Below, piece after piece: positions 15,488-23,396 of a stretch of DNA of 64,000 nucleotides. The stretch lies in assembly GCA_039208375.1 (NCBI GenBank), contig JBCCRC010000004.1:14832-78831 (forward strand), written 5' to 3'. The notes beneath the pieces are model-generated. The model made no database searches. It had not been told where the DNA came from and saw only the letters and a list, made by a program, of their open reading frames with translations. The translations under genes and the position numbers were made by a program. The stretch comes from JANQPC01 sp039208375. GTDB taxonomy: Bacteria > Pseudomonadota > Alphaproteobacteria > Rhodobacterales > Rhodobacteraceae. How positions within the stretch are numbered: the stretch's first letter is position 1; every line of letters begins with the position of its first letter.

Positions 15488-16231
15488 CTAGCGCGGGGCC
15501 CAACCGGTTTCCAGCGCTCGCGCCCAGGGTTCGGCCTCGTTCTGGCGGGCCAGCGCGATCATCGGCGCAGTATCATAGAGCACCGTGTGAAAGCTGGCGC
15601 GCCAAGTGCCGCCTGCCTGTTCGAGTATGGCGTAGGAGGCGTCGGGCGCCCCCATCTCGGCCCACAGCGGCGGGTCGATATCATCGTTGAAATAGGCCGG
15701 GCAGCCGATGGAACCGGGGTTAACCAGAAGCGGCCCGTCCGGAACGCGCACTGCGCGGGGAAGATGCGTGTGACCGGAGAGGATCACCGGGTTGTCGATC
15801 CCTTCTGCGGGCCCGGATGCCTGTTCTAAGGATGCGGGCTGCATGCTGCCATCTTGCGCGCGGCGGTGCAGCCAGTTGGCATTGTCGTCCCCCGGCTGGC
15901 CGTGGGACATGACGATGCCGTGGCGCTCGTCAAGCGCGCGAAAGCTGCGGATCCAGTCCAGATGCATCGTGTTCAAAAGCGGGTAGGCCCAACGCTCCCA
16001 AAGATCCATTTCTTCCGGCGCACGGTCGATCAGGAAGCGATCGTGATTGCCCATGACCTGCGGAATGGCGCGCGCCATGAGCAGATCGGCCACAGCGCCT
16101 GCATCGAAAGGGCCGGAAAAACTGTCGCCAAGATTGAGAACCTCGGTGATGCCGTGGCGATCGATGTCTGCGAGTGCTGCCTCGAGGGCGCCTATGTTGC
16201 CGTGAATGTCTGATATAACCGCGATTTGCAT
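15488..16231 (-). CDS. metallophosphoesterase (YfcE/MJ0936-like)
   Basis: 247 residues. The calcineurin-like metal motifs are complete: AVISDIHGNIGALEAAL (D, H), NLGDSFSGP (GD), MGNHDRF (GNHD), SHGQPGDD and LSGHTHLPRA (GHTH), LLVNPGSIG. It therefore has the two-metal site for phosphodiester or phosphomonoester hydrolysis in the cytoplasm. YfcE-like members cleave small phosphodiesters in vitro; the natural substrate is unknown. It ends 122 bases from a convergent gene without an obvious terminator and follows the ATP-grasp gene by 51 bases on the same strand. Confidence 0.88.
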   Translation of the reverse strand: MQIAVISDIHGNIGALEAALADIDRHGITEVLNLGDSFSGPFDAGAVADLLMARAIPQVMGNHDRFLIDRAPEEMDLWERWAYPLLNTMHLDWIRSFRALDERHGIVMSHGQPGDDNANWLHRRAQDGSMQPASLEQASGPAEGIDNPVILSGHTHLPRAVRVPDGPLLVNPGSIGCPAYFNDDIDPPLWAEMGAPDASYAILEQAGGTWRASFHTVLYDTAPMIALARQNEAEPWARALETGWAPR

Positions 16232-16282
16232 GGGGCGACCATGGCGTGGCGCGACGCTGGCGTAAAGCGCAGGCGCGGGGCG

Positions 16283-17521
16283 TCAGGCGTTCTGGCGCCG
16301 GGGCCGCGCCCGACCAACCACGCGGCGCAGCGCCGATTTGATGGTGCCTCCGGCCCATCGGTAGCCGAGGTAGATCGCAGGAAGCGGGTCGCGCCAGCGA
16401 AAGACGGCATGGCCGTGGGCAAGGCAGGCTGCGCGCAGAAGGTCTCTGGCACGGCGGCGGCGCTGGGCAGCCGTTAGCCCCGGTTCGCGCAGCCCATCGA
16501 GATCGGCAAGTCCCCAGTGCAGGCGGCGGCCAGCCCGGTAGCTGGTTTTGGGCTGAGTCGAGCGCCCCAAACGCGCCCGCGCGGCCTCGCCCACGAGATT
16601 TACGCCAGCCAGCGCCGCCGCCGCGATATTGGCATCGATGCGAGGGTTGATTTCGAGAAACTGCGAGCGCCCGGTTTTGGCATCGAACATGAACTGCGCG
16701 CATCCAAGCCCATCCCATTCGAAGCGAGCGGCAAGCGCTTCCACGGCGCGGGTGTGTGCGGGATGCGGGGCAACGCCGCGCACGTCGACCCCGTAGCCCG
16801 TGCCATCGAACACGTCCGTGCGCAGCACCTCACATTCGAACCGATGCGTGACACGGCCCTCCTGCGCGAGGAACATAACGTTGTGACGTCGCCCGACTGC
16901 TTTGCGCTGCGCCAGAAGGGGGCGCTTGCCGTGGGCGGACAGGTCAAGCGCATCGAGCATGGCCTCACTCTCGACGAAAAGACACTTTCGGCCGAGGACA
17001 TGGGTGTTCGAATTCAGCGGTTTGAGGGCGAGCGGATAGCCCATTGTGCGGCCCGCTGCCTGGATCCCCGCGCGCCCGCGTACTTCGCGCGTTGGCGGCA
17101 GACCAAGCTCTTCAGTTAGGCCAAGGGCCTGGCCCCAAGCGCTATAGCCCTCTTTGGCCAAGGCGCGCCTGATCACGGTATCGGATGGCAGAAGGATTTG
17201 CCGGGCGCAGTCCGGCGCGCGGTGGCGCAGCTCCATCAACACAGGCAGGCACGCTTCGCCGGCGGGCAGGATCAACCGCGCACCGCCCGGAGCGCGCAGC
17301 CAGGTCGCAAGCGCATCCGCAAGGCCCGGATCGCCCCAGCGCCCGTGCATCAAATACTGATCTGTGACACGGCTGAAGGTGACGAAACGATCTTCTTCCC
17401 GGCCGGGCTGAAAGCCTAGTACCGGGGTAAAGCCGGCCGCCTTGAGCGCCCAAGCTGCAGCGAGTGTCTGGCGATGACACTCGAGGATAAGAACAGATCC
17501 TCCAGTCACGCCTCGTGCCAT
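16283..17521 (-). CDS. ATP-grasp domain protein of unknown substrate
   Basis: 412 residues. An N-terminal Rossmann-like lobe (SVLILECHRQTLAAAWALKAAGF) leads to an ATP-grasp core: GYPLALKPLNSNTHVLG (ATP-binding Lys), LLAQRKAVGRRHNVMFL, GLGCAQFMFDAKTGRSQFLE and INPRIDANIAAAALAGVNL (Mg-binding Glu/Asn). The basic C-terminus (RRRRARDLLRAA, RPRRQNA) is unusual. Such proteins in surface-polysaccharide or peptide-ligase settings join a carboxylate to an amine. The neighbour is a metallophosphoesterase, so no pathway can be inferred. Family of ATP-grasp is certain, the reaction unknown. Confidence 0.85.
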   Translation of the reverse strand: MARGVTGGSVLILECHRQTLAAAWALKAAGFTPVLGFQPGREEDRFVTFSRVTDQYLMHGRWGDPGLADALATWLRAPGGARLILPAGEACLPVLMELRHRAPDCARQILLPSDTVIRRALAKEGYSAWGQALGLTEELGLPPTREVRGRAGIQAAGRTMGYPLALKPLNSNTHVLGRKCLFVESEAMLDALDLSAHGKRPLLAQRKAVGRRHNVMFLAQEGRVTHRFECEVLRTDVFDGTGYGVDVRGVAPHPAHTRAVEALAARFEWDGLGCAQFMFDAKTGRSQFLEINPRIDANIAAAALAGVNLVGEAARARLGRSTQPKTSYRAGRRLHWGLADLDGLREPGLTAAQRRRRARDLLRAACLAHGHAVFRWRDPLPAIYLGYRWAGGTIKSALRRVVGRARPRRQNA

Positions 17522-17679
17522 ATCTTATAGGAGCGGGTGAAGCGCTCCCACGCACGGCTACACCTGGGATTGGGCCGAATTTCGCGTGGGATTCAAATAT
17601 GTTCTGCCAATTGTTGCCGAAATTTACCAAGGCCGGCGCTCGTTCCCGTTTAGCGGGAATTGGATGGGTGGGGGTGAAG

Positions 17680-17756
17680 TGGTACCGCCTCCCTGGCTTG
17701 AACAGGGGACCTCTGGATCCACAATCCAGCGCTCTAACCAACTGAGCTAAGGCGGC
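17680..17756 (-). tRNA. tRNA-His (GTG anticodon)
   Basis: Full cloverleaf on the minus strand: acceptor GCCGCCT/AGGCGGT (first pair a G-U wobble), D-arm GCTC..GAGC, anticodon arm CTGGA-TTGTGGA-TCCAG giving anticodon GTG, T-arm CCCTG-TTCAAGC-CAGGG, discriminator A73 and encoded CCA. There is no G at position -1 (the base is T) and position 73 is A, the documented alphaproteobacterial exception for tRNA-His. Confidence 0.97.
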
Positions 17757-17799
17757 ACGCGGGGTGGGATAGCCGCCAGCCCCCGCGATTGCAAGCCTC

Positions 17800-18708
17800 T
17801 CAGAGCGCGATCTCGAAGCTCTGCTCGACAAGATCCTGACCGAAGGAATGTACTGGTTTTGAGGCCGTGAGCATGAAGCCAGCCTTGGCATAGATCGCGC
17901 AGGCTGCCCGGTGGCTCTCATGCGTCCAAAGGGTCATCTGGCGGTATCCGGCCCCACGCGCGAAGCCCAGGCACGCGTCGAGCAGTCGTTGGCCGAGGCC
18001 AATGCCACGTGCATCTGGTTCCAGAAAAAACAGTCGCAGCTTGGCAACCCCGGGCGTTCCGGACTGAACGCAGAAGATCGACCCCAGCCGCCGCGCGCCG
18101 TCGGCCGCGATGAAGGCGCGCTCTGTGGCGCGGTCCCTTACATTGAGGAAATCGGTTAGGATTTGGGCGACAAGTGGTTCAAAGCTGGCATCGAACCCAT
18201 AGTTTTCGCTGTAATATTCGGCATGCCGCTGGATCAGCCATCCCGCATCGCCCGGCGCAATGTCGCGCAAGTTGACGGCGTCGGCTGACAGCGGGGTGAG
18301 CCGCGACAGAGCGGTTTCAAGCGCATCAGCCGCCGCGGCGTGAGCCGGCGCGGGCAATGGTGCGAGGCGGGCGGCAAGATCGTCCCGCGCGCGCCGTTCA
18401 AGATCGGCAAGCACCGCGCGGCCTTCGGCAGTGAGTGCAAGATCCCGGCGGCGTGCATCGCTGGCAGCTGGGGCGCGTATCAGCCAGCCACGCGCCTCAA
18501 ACCCTTTGAGAACCCGGCTGAGATAGCCTTCATCAAGATCGAGCATACGTGCCAGCGTGCGGGCGGGCTGGCCGCTGCCGAGGCTAAGCTCGTAGAGAAC
18601 ACGGGTTTCGGACAGGCTAAGCGCGCTCCCCAAATAAGTGCGCGAAAGCAGGCCAATAAGTTGTGTGTACTGCCTGTTGAAGGCGCGAATACGGTCAATC
18701 GGGTCCAT
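17800..18708 (-). CDS. MarR-family regulator fused to GNAT acetyltransferase
   Basis: 302 residues from ATG 18708; the frame is open further up, but that part crosses the promoter/operator. Residues 1-145 are a MarR winged helix (LSLSETRVLYELSLGSGQPARTL in two parts, LDLDEGYLSRVLKGFEARGWL, DARRRDLALTAEGRAVL). Residues 150-302 are a GNAT domain with the acetyl-CoA loop LEPDARGIGLGQRLLDACL (R-G-I-G-L-G) and YRQMTLWTHESHRAACAIYAKAGF. Such fusions are common, and the acetyltransferase substrate is unknown. The inverted repeat TACTTG-N7-CAAGTA just upstream suggests autoregulation. Confidence 0.9.
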   Translation of the reverse strand: MDPIDRIRAFNRQYTQLIGLLSRTYLGSALSLSETRVLYELSLGSGQPARTLARMLDLDEGYLSRVLKGFEARGWLIRAPAASDARRRDLALTAEGRAVLADLERRARDDLAARLAPLPAPAHAAAADALETALSRLTPLSADAVNLRDIAPGDAGWLIQRHAEYYSENYGFDASFEPLVAQILTDFLNVRDRATERAFIAADGARRLGSIFCVQSGTPGVAKLRLFFLEPDARGIGLGQRLLDACLGFARGAGYRQMTLWTHESHRAACAIYAKAGFMLTASKPVHSFGQDLVEQSFEIAL

Positions 18709-18727
18709 CTCCCGCCCGTGCTGCGCG

Positions 18728-18750
18728 ATATTACTTGCTGGAGTCAAGTA
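18728..18750 (-). promoter_or_regulatory. probable MarR operator and promoter of the MarR-GNAT gene
   Basis: A perfect dyad TACTTG-N7-CAAGTA (18732-18750) overlaps a TAATAT -10 box (minus strand, 18733-18728) 20 to 42 bases before the ATG. A repressor bound here would block RNA polymerase. Confidence 0.55.
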
Positions 18751-18896
18751 GTTTTCAGCGCAGTAGTGTGGTTTCCGCCGGGATCGTTTCCGAATATCTG
18801 GCAATCGGGCCCTGAACACGCCGTTTCCAAAGCCGCACTTGTTTTGTTCCGGAACAGATGTGCACCCTCAGCGTGTATTTGTTGGGGGTACCGCCG

Positions 18897-19673
18897 ATGT
18901 TTAAACGGCTTCTTGTGGCAGCGTTGCTGCTTGTCCAACCCATGGCCGCGCAGGCGCAAGCCTCTGTCAGCGATGTGCTGGGCGCCATTCATCTTGATCC
19001 CGCTTTTCGCCAAGACTTGCGTGACCGCGGGTTCACCGGTGAGCGGTTTGAAATCATGATCAATCACACCCGCGGGCTGTTCACCGATGCCGACATTATC
19101 CGCGGCCTCGAGCGCCGGATTTCTTCCGAACTTCGGGCGCGCAACTATGTGACGGATGATACGTTTTTCGCGCGGCTCGATGAGACGCTGAACCAAGCCT
19201 ACTCTGTGGGCCTGACACAGCTGCGCGCCGGGGAACGGCAGCTTTTGTTTCAGGTGGATACGGGCTTTGTGCGTGCGATCCCGTCGCGCGACTGCGCGCG
19301 CATGATGTCCGGCCGGATGACGGATGATCGCTATGGCAAGCTGTTCGACGCCTACCTGATCAAGCTGACGCCTGAGGTGCTGGATGCCTACTATGCAGCC
19401 ACCCGCAAGGCGATGCGGCTGGGCCTTGGGCCCAACCCAAAGGCACGGTTTCTATCGGCAGGTGAGATTCGGCAGGTCGAAGAGGCGATCTTTCCGGTAG
19501 TCGATAGCCTGATTTCAAAGCAAAAGAACGCGCGCGCGCTCTATGATGCCTGGAGCAATGGGGATGTGTCGGGGCGGTATTCCTGCGCCTTCAGCCAAAT
19601 GTTTTCGGCCGCAGCCATGAGCCTTCAGGGTGAGCGGCGCGATCTTGCGCTGCGTTACCTGATGTCTGAATAA
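18897..19673 (+). CDS. exported protein of unknown function (DUF2059-like helical pattern)
   Basis: 258 residues from ATG 18897. A signal peptide (FKRLLVAALLLVQPMAAQAQ) predicts export to the periplasm. The mature part is largely helical, with two Cys (SRDCARMM and GRYSCAFSQMF) that could form a disulfide. The opening SVSDVLGAIHLDPAFRQDLRDRGF and the closing segment with the second Cys look like a single conserved domain; similarity to DUF2059 proteins is only an impression. The gene stands alone between a divergent regulator and a small conserved gene. Confidence 0.7.
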   Translation: MFKRLLVAALLLVQPMAAQAQASVSDVLGAIHLDPAFRQDLRDRGFTGERFEIMINHTRGLFTDADIIRGLERRISSELRARNYVTDDTFFARLDETLNQAYSVGLTQLRAGERQLLFQVDTGFVRAIPSRDCARMMSGRMTDDRYGKLFDAYLIKLTPEVLDAYYAATRKAMRLGLGPNPKARFLSAGEIRQVEEAIFPVVDSLISKQKNARALYDAWSNGDVSGRYSCAFSQMFSAAAMSLQGERRDLALRYLMSE

Positions 19674-19738
19674 CCGACGCTGGCCTGCCCGCCTTGGGGA
19701 TTGCCTCAGCGCACCGGGCGGGCTACCCCGCCAGAACA

Positions 19739-19945
19739 ATGGGCATCAACAGCGAAAAAGACATCGAGGCCAATTTGCAGATTGGCCCCACCTCGGAAGG
19801 CGCAGTCCGGCTTTACGTGGAGGGCGCGGGCGTGGAAATCCCAATGGATTTCGAGCCTGACGAGGCCGACGAGATTGCTGAGGAAATTCGGGCCGCCGCC
19901 GCGCGAGCGCGCGCGCTTACGGCGAAGGGGCCAAAAAAGCGCTGA
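19739..19945 (+). CDS. small conserved acidic protein (DUF6324-like)
   Basis: 68 residues from ATG 19739: MGINSEKDIEANLQIGP, VRLYVEGAGVEIPMDFEPDE, DEIAEEIRAAAARARAL. I recognise the pattern from a small Rhodobacteraceae family (DUF6324, from memory). An ATG 15 codons earlier gives no family residues. A beta-strand pair followed by a helix is likely. It overlaps the 3' end of mmcB by 29 bases on the other strand. Function unknown. Confidence 0.75.
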   Translation: MGINSEKDIEANLQIGPTSEGAVRLYVEGAGVEIPMDFEPDEADEIAEEIRAAAARARALTAKGPKKR

Positions 19946-20387
19946 CGCCAGGATCCCGCGCCGCCTGCTGGCGGAGCGCGGCATGGCGGGCAAATCTCTG
20001 GATCACCCCCTTGCGGCGCGCGGGTGCCAGGCGTTCCTCAGGCCCCATGCGGATAATCTCGGCATCGTAAGCATCGGCTAGGATCAGGCCGGTTTCCTCT
20101 GGCAAAAGCTCGGTGGGAAACGCGCCATCCACGGCCCAGAAGTATCGATCGCACCATTCGAGGTAACCATGCCATTTGTGATCGGCCTGAAAGTCAGCAC
20201 GGCTCGATTTGCATTCTACCACCCAGATTTCTCCCTTCGGGCCAAGCGCCATAACGTCAACGCGCAGGCCGCGGGTAGGGGTGAGTTCTTCGACGGTCAC
20301 GAAATCATGCTCCAGCAAGTGCCGGCACACACCGCGCGCCAGAAGCTGGCCGGGCCGTTTCAGTTCGGGGGCGTGATCGTCGGGCAT
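19917..20387 (-). CDS. mmcB: MmcB-family DNA repair protein
   Basis: 156 residues. Landmarks are VCRHLLEHDFVTVEELTPTRGLR (first helix and strand), RVDVMALGPKGEIWVVECKSSRADFQAD (a PD-(D/E)XK-like core with Asp, Glu and Lys), and KWHGYLEWCDRYFWAVD. In Caulobacter MmcB is a LexA-controlled protein needed for resistance to mitomycin C and is linked to ImuC/DnaE2-dependent repair. A nuclease-like fold is inferred from the ECK motif. Stop overlaps the convergent small gene. No clear LexA box was identified upstream. Confidence 0.85.
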   Translation of the reverse strand: MPDDHAPELKRPGQLLARGVCRHLLEHDFVTVEELTPTRGLRVDVMALGPKGEIWVVECKSSRADFQADHKWHGYLEWCDRYFWAVDGAFPTELLPEETGLILADAYDAEIIRMGPEERLAPARRKGVIQRFARHAALRQQAARDPGVSAFLAPSP

Positions 20388-20529
20388 GAGGAGAGAGTGA
20401 ACAATTCGTGAACAAAAAGCAAGGGTTGTGGGCCGGGCCTGCGGGACGGGTTCAAACGTCTACGTCTGAAGACGGCCCGGATCCGTTGCGGGATGTTTCG
20501 TTCGGATTGAGATTGGTGGTGGAGGTATC

Positions 20530-20817
20530 TCAAACCGCGGCTGCGGGAAAGCTTGGTGATGTTTGGCCGTTGAGGCTTTCCAAAAAAGGTGCGGAGCGCG
20601 ATGAGTTGCGGCGGCACATATTGGTAGCTTCAAGCCCACACTTGACCATCTCTGCATGGTATCGCGTGTCGGCTTCGCCTTCTTGGATCGCAATTACTGA
20701 TGCGGAAGCGATGATCCTTAATTCAAAGTTTTCTGCTGCTACGAGAAGCTGCCGGGCCACCAAAAAGGCCGTTCGTGAGGCGCTGTCACGTGTTTCTTGC
20801 CTGCGGCTTTGCGCCAA
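20530..20817 (-). CDS. possible small hypothetical protein downstream of marR
   Basis: 95 codons. It overlaps the 3' end of the MarR gene by 32 bases on the same strand. The middle (TAFLVARQLLVAAENFELRI, IASASVIAIQEGEADTRYHAE) looks like an amphipathic helix followed by a mixed region, with plausible codon use. No family is recognised and no Shine-Dalgarno is evident. Apart from this frame, 20388-20785 shows nothing convincing. Confidence 0.35.
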   Translation of the reverse strand: MAQSRRQETRDSASRTAFLVARQLLVAAENFELRIIASASVIAIQEGEADTRYHAEMVKCGLEATNMCRRNSSRSAPFLESLNGQTSPSFPAAAV

Positions 20818-21277
20818 GGTCTTGATCGTCAGAGGCGAACTCGCTCAGGCCACTGGCGACCCGCCCCATCGTATCCACAAATGCGTCACGCTCACTCTCA
20901 TCAAGTGTCTTAAGCATCGCCGCCGCGTTGCGTGTGTCTTGGCGCATGATGGCATCTCGTATTGCTTGTCCGCTCTGGGACAGGCGGAGATGGACGGCAC
21001 GACCATCACTTTCATCAGCCGTAGCCTCCAACAAGCCCCGGCTCTTCAGTGATTTGACTGCCGTGGATATCGTCGTTCGCGAAACCCGTAATGCGTCGGC
21101 AATCTCTGAAGGACGCGCACTGCGCTTTGCGGCCACCACTCTAAGAATGTTGTAGTAAAGCGGGTTGAAAGGCAGTTGGCCCTCGGCCGGGGCCCCATGT
21201 TTTGCTGCAACGAGCAATGCGCGCATGATGCCGTTGACATGGCCCACAAGGGCGAGTGTGCGTTCGTCTTCCGGCAT
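20786..21277 (-). CDS. MarR-family transcriptional regulator
   Basis: 163 residues with a standard winged helix: LPFNPLYYNILRVVAAKRSA, PSEIADALRVSRTTISTAVKSL, RGLLEATADESDGRAVHLRL, SQSGQAIRDAI. It probably binds a pseudo-palindromic operator as a dimer. The nearest good candidate is the 13-bp repeat at 21988-22031, upstream of the neighbouring exported NTF2-like gene on the same strand. Codon use is less GC-rich than in surrounding genes, which hints at transfer of the 20.5-22.1 kb stretch. Ligand unknown. Confidence 0.88.
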   Translation of the reverse strand: MPEDERTLALVGHVNGIMRALLVAAKHGAPAEGQLPFNPLYYNILRVVAAKRSARPSEIADALRVSRTTISTAVKSLKSRGLLEATADESDGRAVHLRLSQSGQAIRDAIMRQDTRNAAAMLKTLDESERDAFVDTMGRVASGLSEFASDDQDLGAKPQARNT

Positions 21278-21477
21278 CCGGCCTCAAAAGGAAAACTGAA
21301 TTGGTTTCTGGGCGTTCTCTTCGTATCGGCAAGAGCGCCGCTGCCAAACATTACTGGTGGACCGTGCCAGAATGAAGGGGCCACTCCGAGCAGCCCCTTA
21401 TGTTCCAGATTTCTGTTGATATCGGTAACGCGAAATCCGGTTTCCTCAGGATGTCATCAGCTTCGATTGAGGCGTTG

Positions 21478-21966
21478 CTAGTTTCGCCCGAACGCCGTGT
21501 CGGCAACCTTGGGATCGTAGTACTCTCGGACCTCAGAAAACCGTCCTTCTTCAATGGTAAACCTCCAGACGTAACGGTTTTCGTAGTCGCGCCCGTCGGG
21601 CAGGACCATGTCGCCGGCATTCTCGACAAACACGATTGATCCGTCCGGCGAGAGCGTGACTTCTGGTTCCACAAAACCCACCTCTGCGATCCGCTGACCT
21701 GCGCCGCGATAATAGGCCATCAATTGCTCCATGCCCTCGAAGACGACGGGCGCTGATGTGGTGTCTTGCCCGGCAGCAAATGGCAGAAGCACAACGGCGT
21801 CTGGGGCAAAGAACGCTTCGATCTTTTCGAAGTTCTTGTCCGATAGAGCGCCGAAAAACTCCGTCACGAGGCTTTCAGAAGTGGCGTGTCTGTCCGCAAA
21901 CACCGTTGTAGCGGTGAAAAGGAGGGCGGCTGTGAACGCCGCCGCGTAAGGTATTGCCGATTTCAT
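21478..21966 (-). CDS. exported NTF2/SnoaL-like protein
   Basis: 162 residues. A signal peptide (IPYAAAFTAALLFTATTVFA) is followed by a cone-shaped SnoaL/NTF2-like domain: SLVTEFFGALSDKNFEKIEAFF, DAVVLLPFAAG, FVENAGDMVLPDGRDYENRY, YVWRFTIEEGRFSEVREYYD. These domains bind small molecules or act as polyketide cyclases or isomerases; here export implies a periplasmic role. GGGAG lies 7 bases before the ATG. A striking 13-bp inverted repeat lies 22-65 bases upstream and should control the gene, possibly through the MarR protein encoded just downstream. Confidence 0.82.
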   Translation of the reverse strand: MKSAIPYAAAFTAALLFTATTVFADRHATSESLVTEFFGALSDKNFEKIEAFFAPDAVVLLPFAAGQDTTSAPVVFEGMEQLMAYYRGAGQRIAEVGFVEPEVTLSPDGSIVFVENAGDMVLPDGRDYENRYVWRFTIEEGRFSEVREYYDPKVADTAFGRN

Positions 21967-21987
21967 TGTAGATCTCCCGATATTTGT

Positions 21988-22031
21988 TTTGATACGTACT
22001 TCGCACTAAATAATGCGGAGTACGTATCAAA
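21988..22031 (-). promoter_or_regulatory. 44-base operator: 13-bp perfect inverted repeat
   Basis: TTTGATACGTACT (21988-22000) and AGTACGTATCAAA (22019-22031) are exact reverse complements; CGCA/TGCG inside them (22002-22005, 22014-22017) extends the dyad around an AT-rich centre CTAAATAA. It lies just upstream of the exported NTF2-like gene and fits a dimeric or double-dimer repressor site. Confidence 0.65.
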
Positions 22032-22258
22032 TGGGCGCTCGCTAAGATCGTTCAAGTCCAAGTAACGTCTGTCTTCGGATGAGTTTATGAACGATCTTAA
22101 GACAAGGGGCGGCAATGGCTGCCGTCGGCGTGATCAAAGTGGCTGATCTGCACAGTGGAAATCGACGCACTCCACAGAGCGTAGTATAGGGCCGCCAAAA
22201 GCACGTCTTGCACGTGCAGCGAACTCACTCTTCTTCCTACAAGCCTGACGCCCCAGCT

Positions 22259-23113
22259 ATGAAAACTGAACGCTTTCTCGCCGCCTGCCGTGCCTTCGCC
22301 ATCCCGCCCGCTGATGCCGAATTGGTGGCGGAGACTGCGGTGGGCCATGTGTGGCGTGTGCCTTACGCGGGCGGGGCGGCCGCGCTCAAGGTGGTGCGCG
22401 CTGGCGCGGGTGCGAGCGAGGCACCGGCGGCGCGGATGTATCGCTATTGGGCGGGCGTGGGCGCGGTGCGTCTGCTGGGGGAGGGTGAGGGCGCTCTGCT
22501 GCTGGAATGGCTGGAGGGGCCACCTTTGGGCGATCGGGCGCGTGGCGGGGATCTGATGGGCAGCGATGCGGCACTTGTGGCCCTTGCACCGAGGCTGCAC
22601 GCCGCGTGCGGCCCCGATCCCGGAGCGCTTCCAAGCCTTGAGGCCTGGTGCGCCGATCTCTTCACCCTCGATCCCGCGCGCCCGCCGGAAGAGGCGCGGC
22701 GCTGGTTCGATGCCGCCCGCGCGCTAGCCAGCCACCTTCTGGAAACCGCGCCGCGCTCGGTGCCGCTTCACGGCGATCTGCACCATGACAATGTGATCGT
22801 CACTGCTAAAGGCCTGGTGGCTTTCGATCCCAAGGGCATCTCGGGCGATCCGGCCTATGAGCTTGCCAACGCCTTTCGCAACCCCAAGGGCATCGGTGCG
22901 GGCCTGGGCGATGCAAAGCGGGTTGCCGCTTTCGCGGAGGCAGGCGCGGCGGCGCTGGGCGTGCCGGTGGCGCGTGTGATCGGCTGGGCGGCGGTGAAAT
23001 CGGCGCTCTCGCTCGCATGGTCCATGAGCGGGCGGATCTCACACACGCCCGCCGCGCCTGAGATGGCGCTTCTGGCCACGCTCGGGCGCACGGCAGAGCG
23101 GCATTTCGGCTGA
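22259..23113 (+). CDS. aminoglycoside phosphotransferase-family kinase (APH(6)-like)
   Basis: 284 residues from ATG 22259. Kinase landmarks are AAALKVVRAGAG (ATP-binding Lys), ALLLEWLEGPPLGD (hinge), HGDLHHDNVIV (catalytic loop, 171-181, Asp173) and VAFDPKGISGDPAYELAN (DPKG in place of DFG, Asp190). The DPKG motif is typical of the streptomycin/hydroxyurea phosphotransferase branch (APH_6_hur). It would phosphorylate a small alcohol using ATP. Whether it gives antibiotic resistance or has a metabolic substrate is unknown; it is chromosomal and not linked to mobile genes. Very high GC at third positions matches the host genome. Confidence 0.87.
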   Translation: MKTERFLAACRAFAIPPADAELVAETAVGHVWRVPYAGGAAALKVVRAGAGASEAPAARMYRYWAGVGAVRLLGEGEGALLLEWLEGPPLGDRARGGDLMGSDAALVALAPRLHAACGPDPGALPSLEAWCADLFTLDPARPPEEARRWFDAARALASHLLETAPRSVPLHGDLHHDNVIVTAKGLVAFDPKGISGDPAYELANAFRNPKGIGAGLGDAKRVAAFAEAGAAALGVPVARVIGWAAVKSALSLAWSMSGRISHTPAAPEMALLATLGRTAERHFG

Positions 23114-23129
23114 TCCCGCGCCGCACCCC

Positions 23130-23158
23130 TTGCCAGCCCCCCGCCTTGCCCCTATCTG
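23130..23158 (+). promoter_or_regulatory. sigma70-type promoter of the 6S-like RNA
   Basis: TTGCCA (23130-23135), a 17-base spacer, and TATCTG (23153-23158). The predicted start, 7 bases further at 23165, is exactly the first base of the closing stem of the RNA. Confidence 0.7.
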
Positions 23159-23164
23159 CGCGGA

Positions 23165-23327
23165 GTGACGGGCACTGCCCCTCTCGTGAAGCGGTCCAAT
23201 TCCGGTGGCCTTACTCAATTCCGAGGGAGCTGGCTCTGTTTGGATCCTGGTCCACTTACCTGGCGCCCACCTGTGTATACAGGTCCTCGGGAATTCAATC
23301 CCGCGACGGTCCGGGCGGTCCCGTCAC
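23165..23327 (+). ncRNA. ssrS: probable 6S RNA
   Basis: A 163-nt non-coding stretch whose two ends pair: GTGACGGG (23165-23172) with CCCGTCAC (23320-23327), continued by ACTGCCC with GGGCGGT beyond a one-base bulge. Further inside, AATTCCGAGG pairs with CCTCGGGAATT, and a small hairpin CCTGT-GTAT-ACAGG sits near the right arm. The segment ACTTACCTGGCGCCCACCTG resembles what I remember of alphaproteobacterial 6S RNA. Length, a long rod with a central bubble, its own promoter and a T-rich tail (23341-23349) all fit 6S RNA, which binds the housekeeping RNA polymerase. SRP RNA and tmRNA signatures are absent. Identity is by structure and memory, so not certain. Confidence 0.75.
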
Positions 23328-23396
23328 AAAGCCTTCCGCCTTTTGTTTTGCCGCGCCGCGCTCTATGGCAGGGGCGCGTAGCTGAGGGAGGCGGGC

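Noticed and set aside
20408..21052. Long plus-strand frame of about 215 codons opposite the MarR gene
   Set aside because: It runs antisense through the MarR gene and its downstream region and shows no domain or protein-like composition; the minus-strand MarR winged helix is unmistakable.
22259..23113. Acquired antibiotic-resistance gene
   Set aside because: No mobile elements are near and codon use matches the genome; better viewed as a chromosomal APH-like kinase of unknown substrate.
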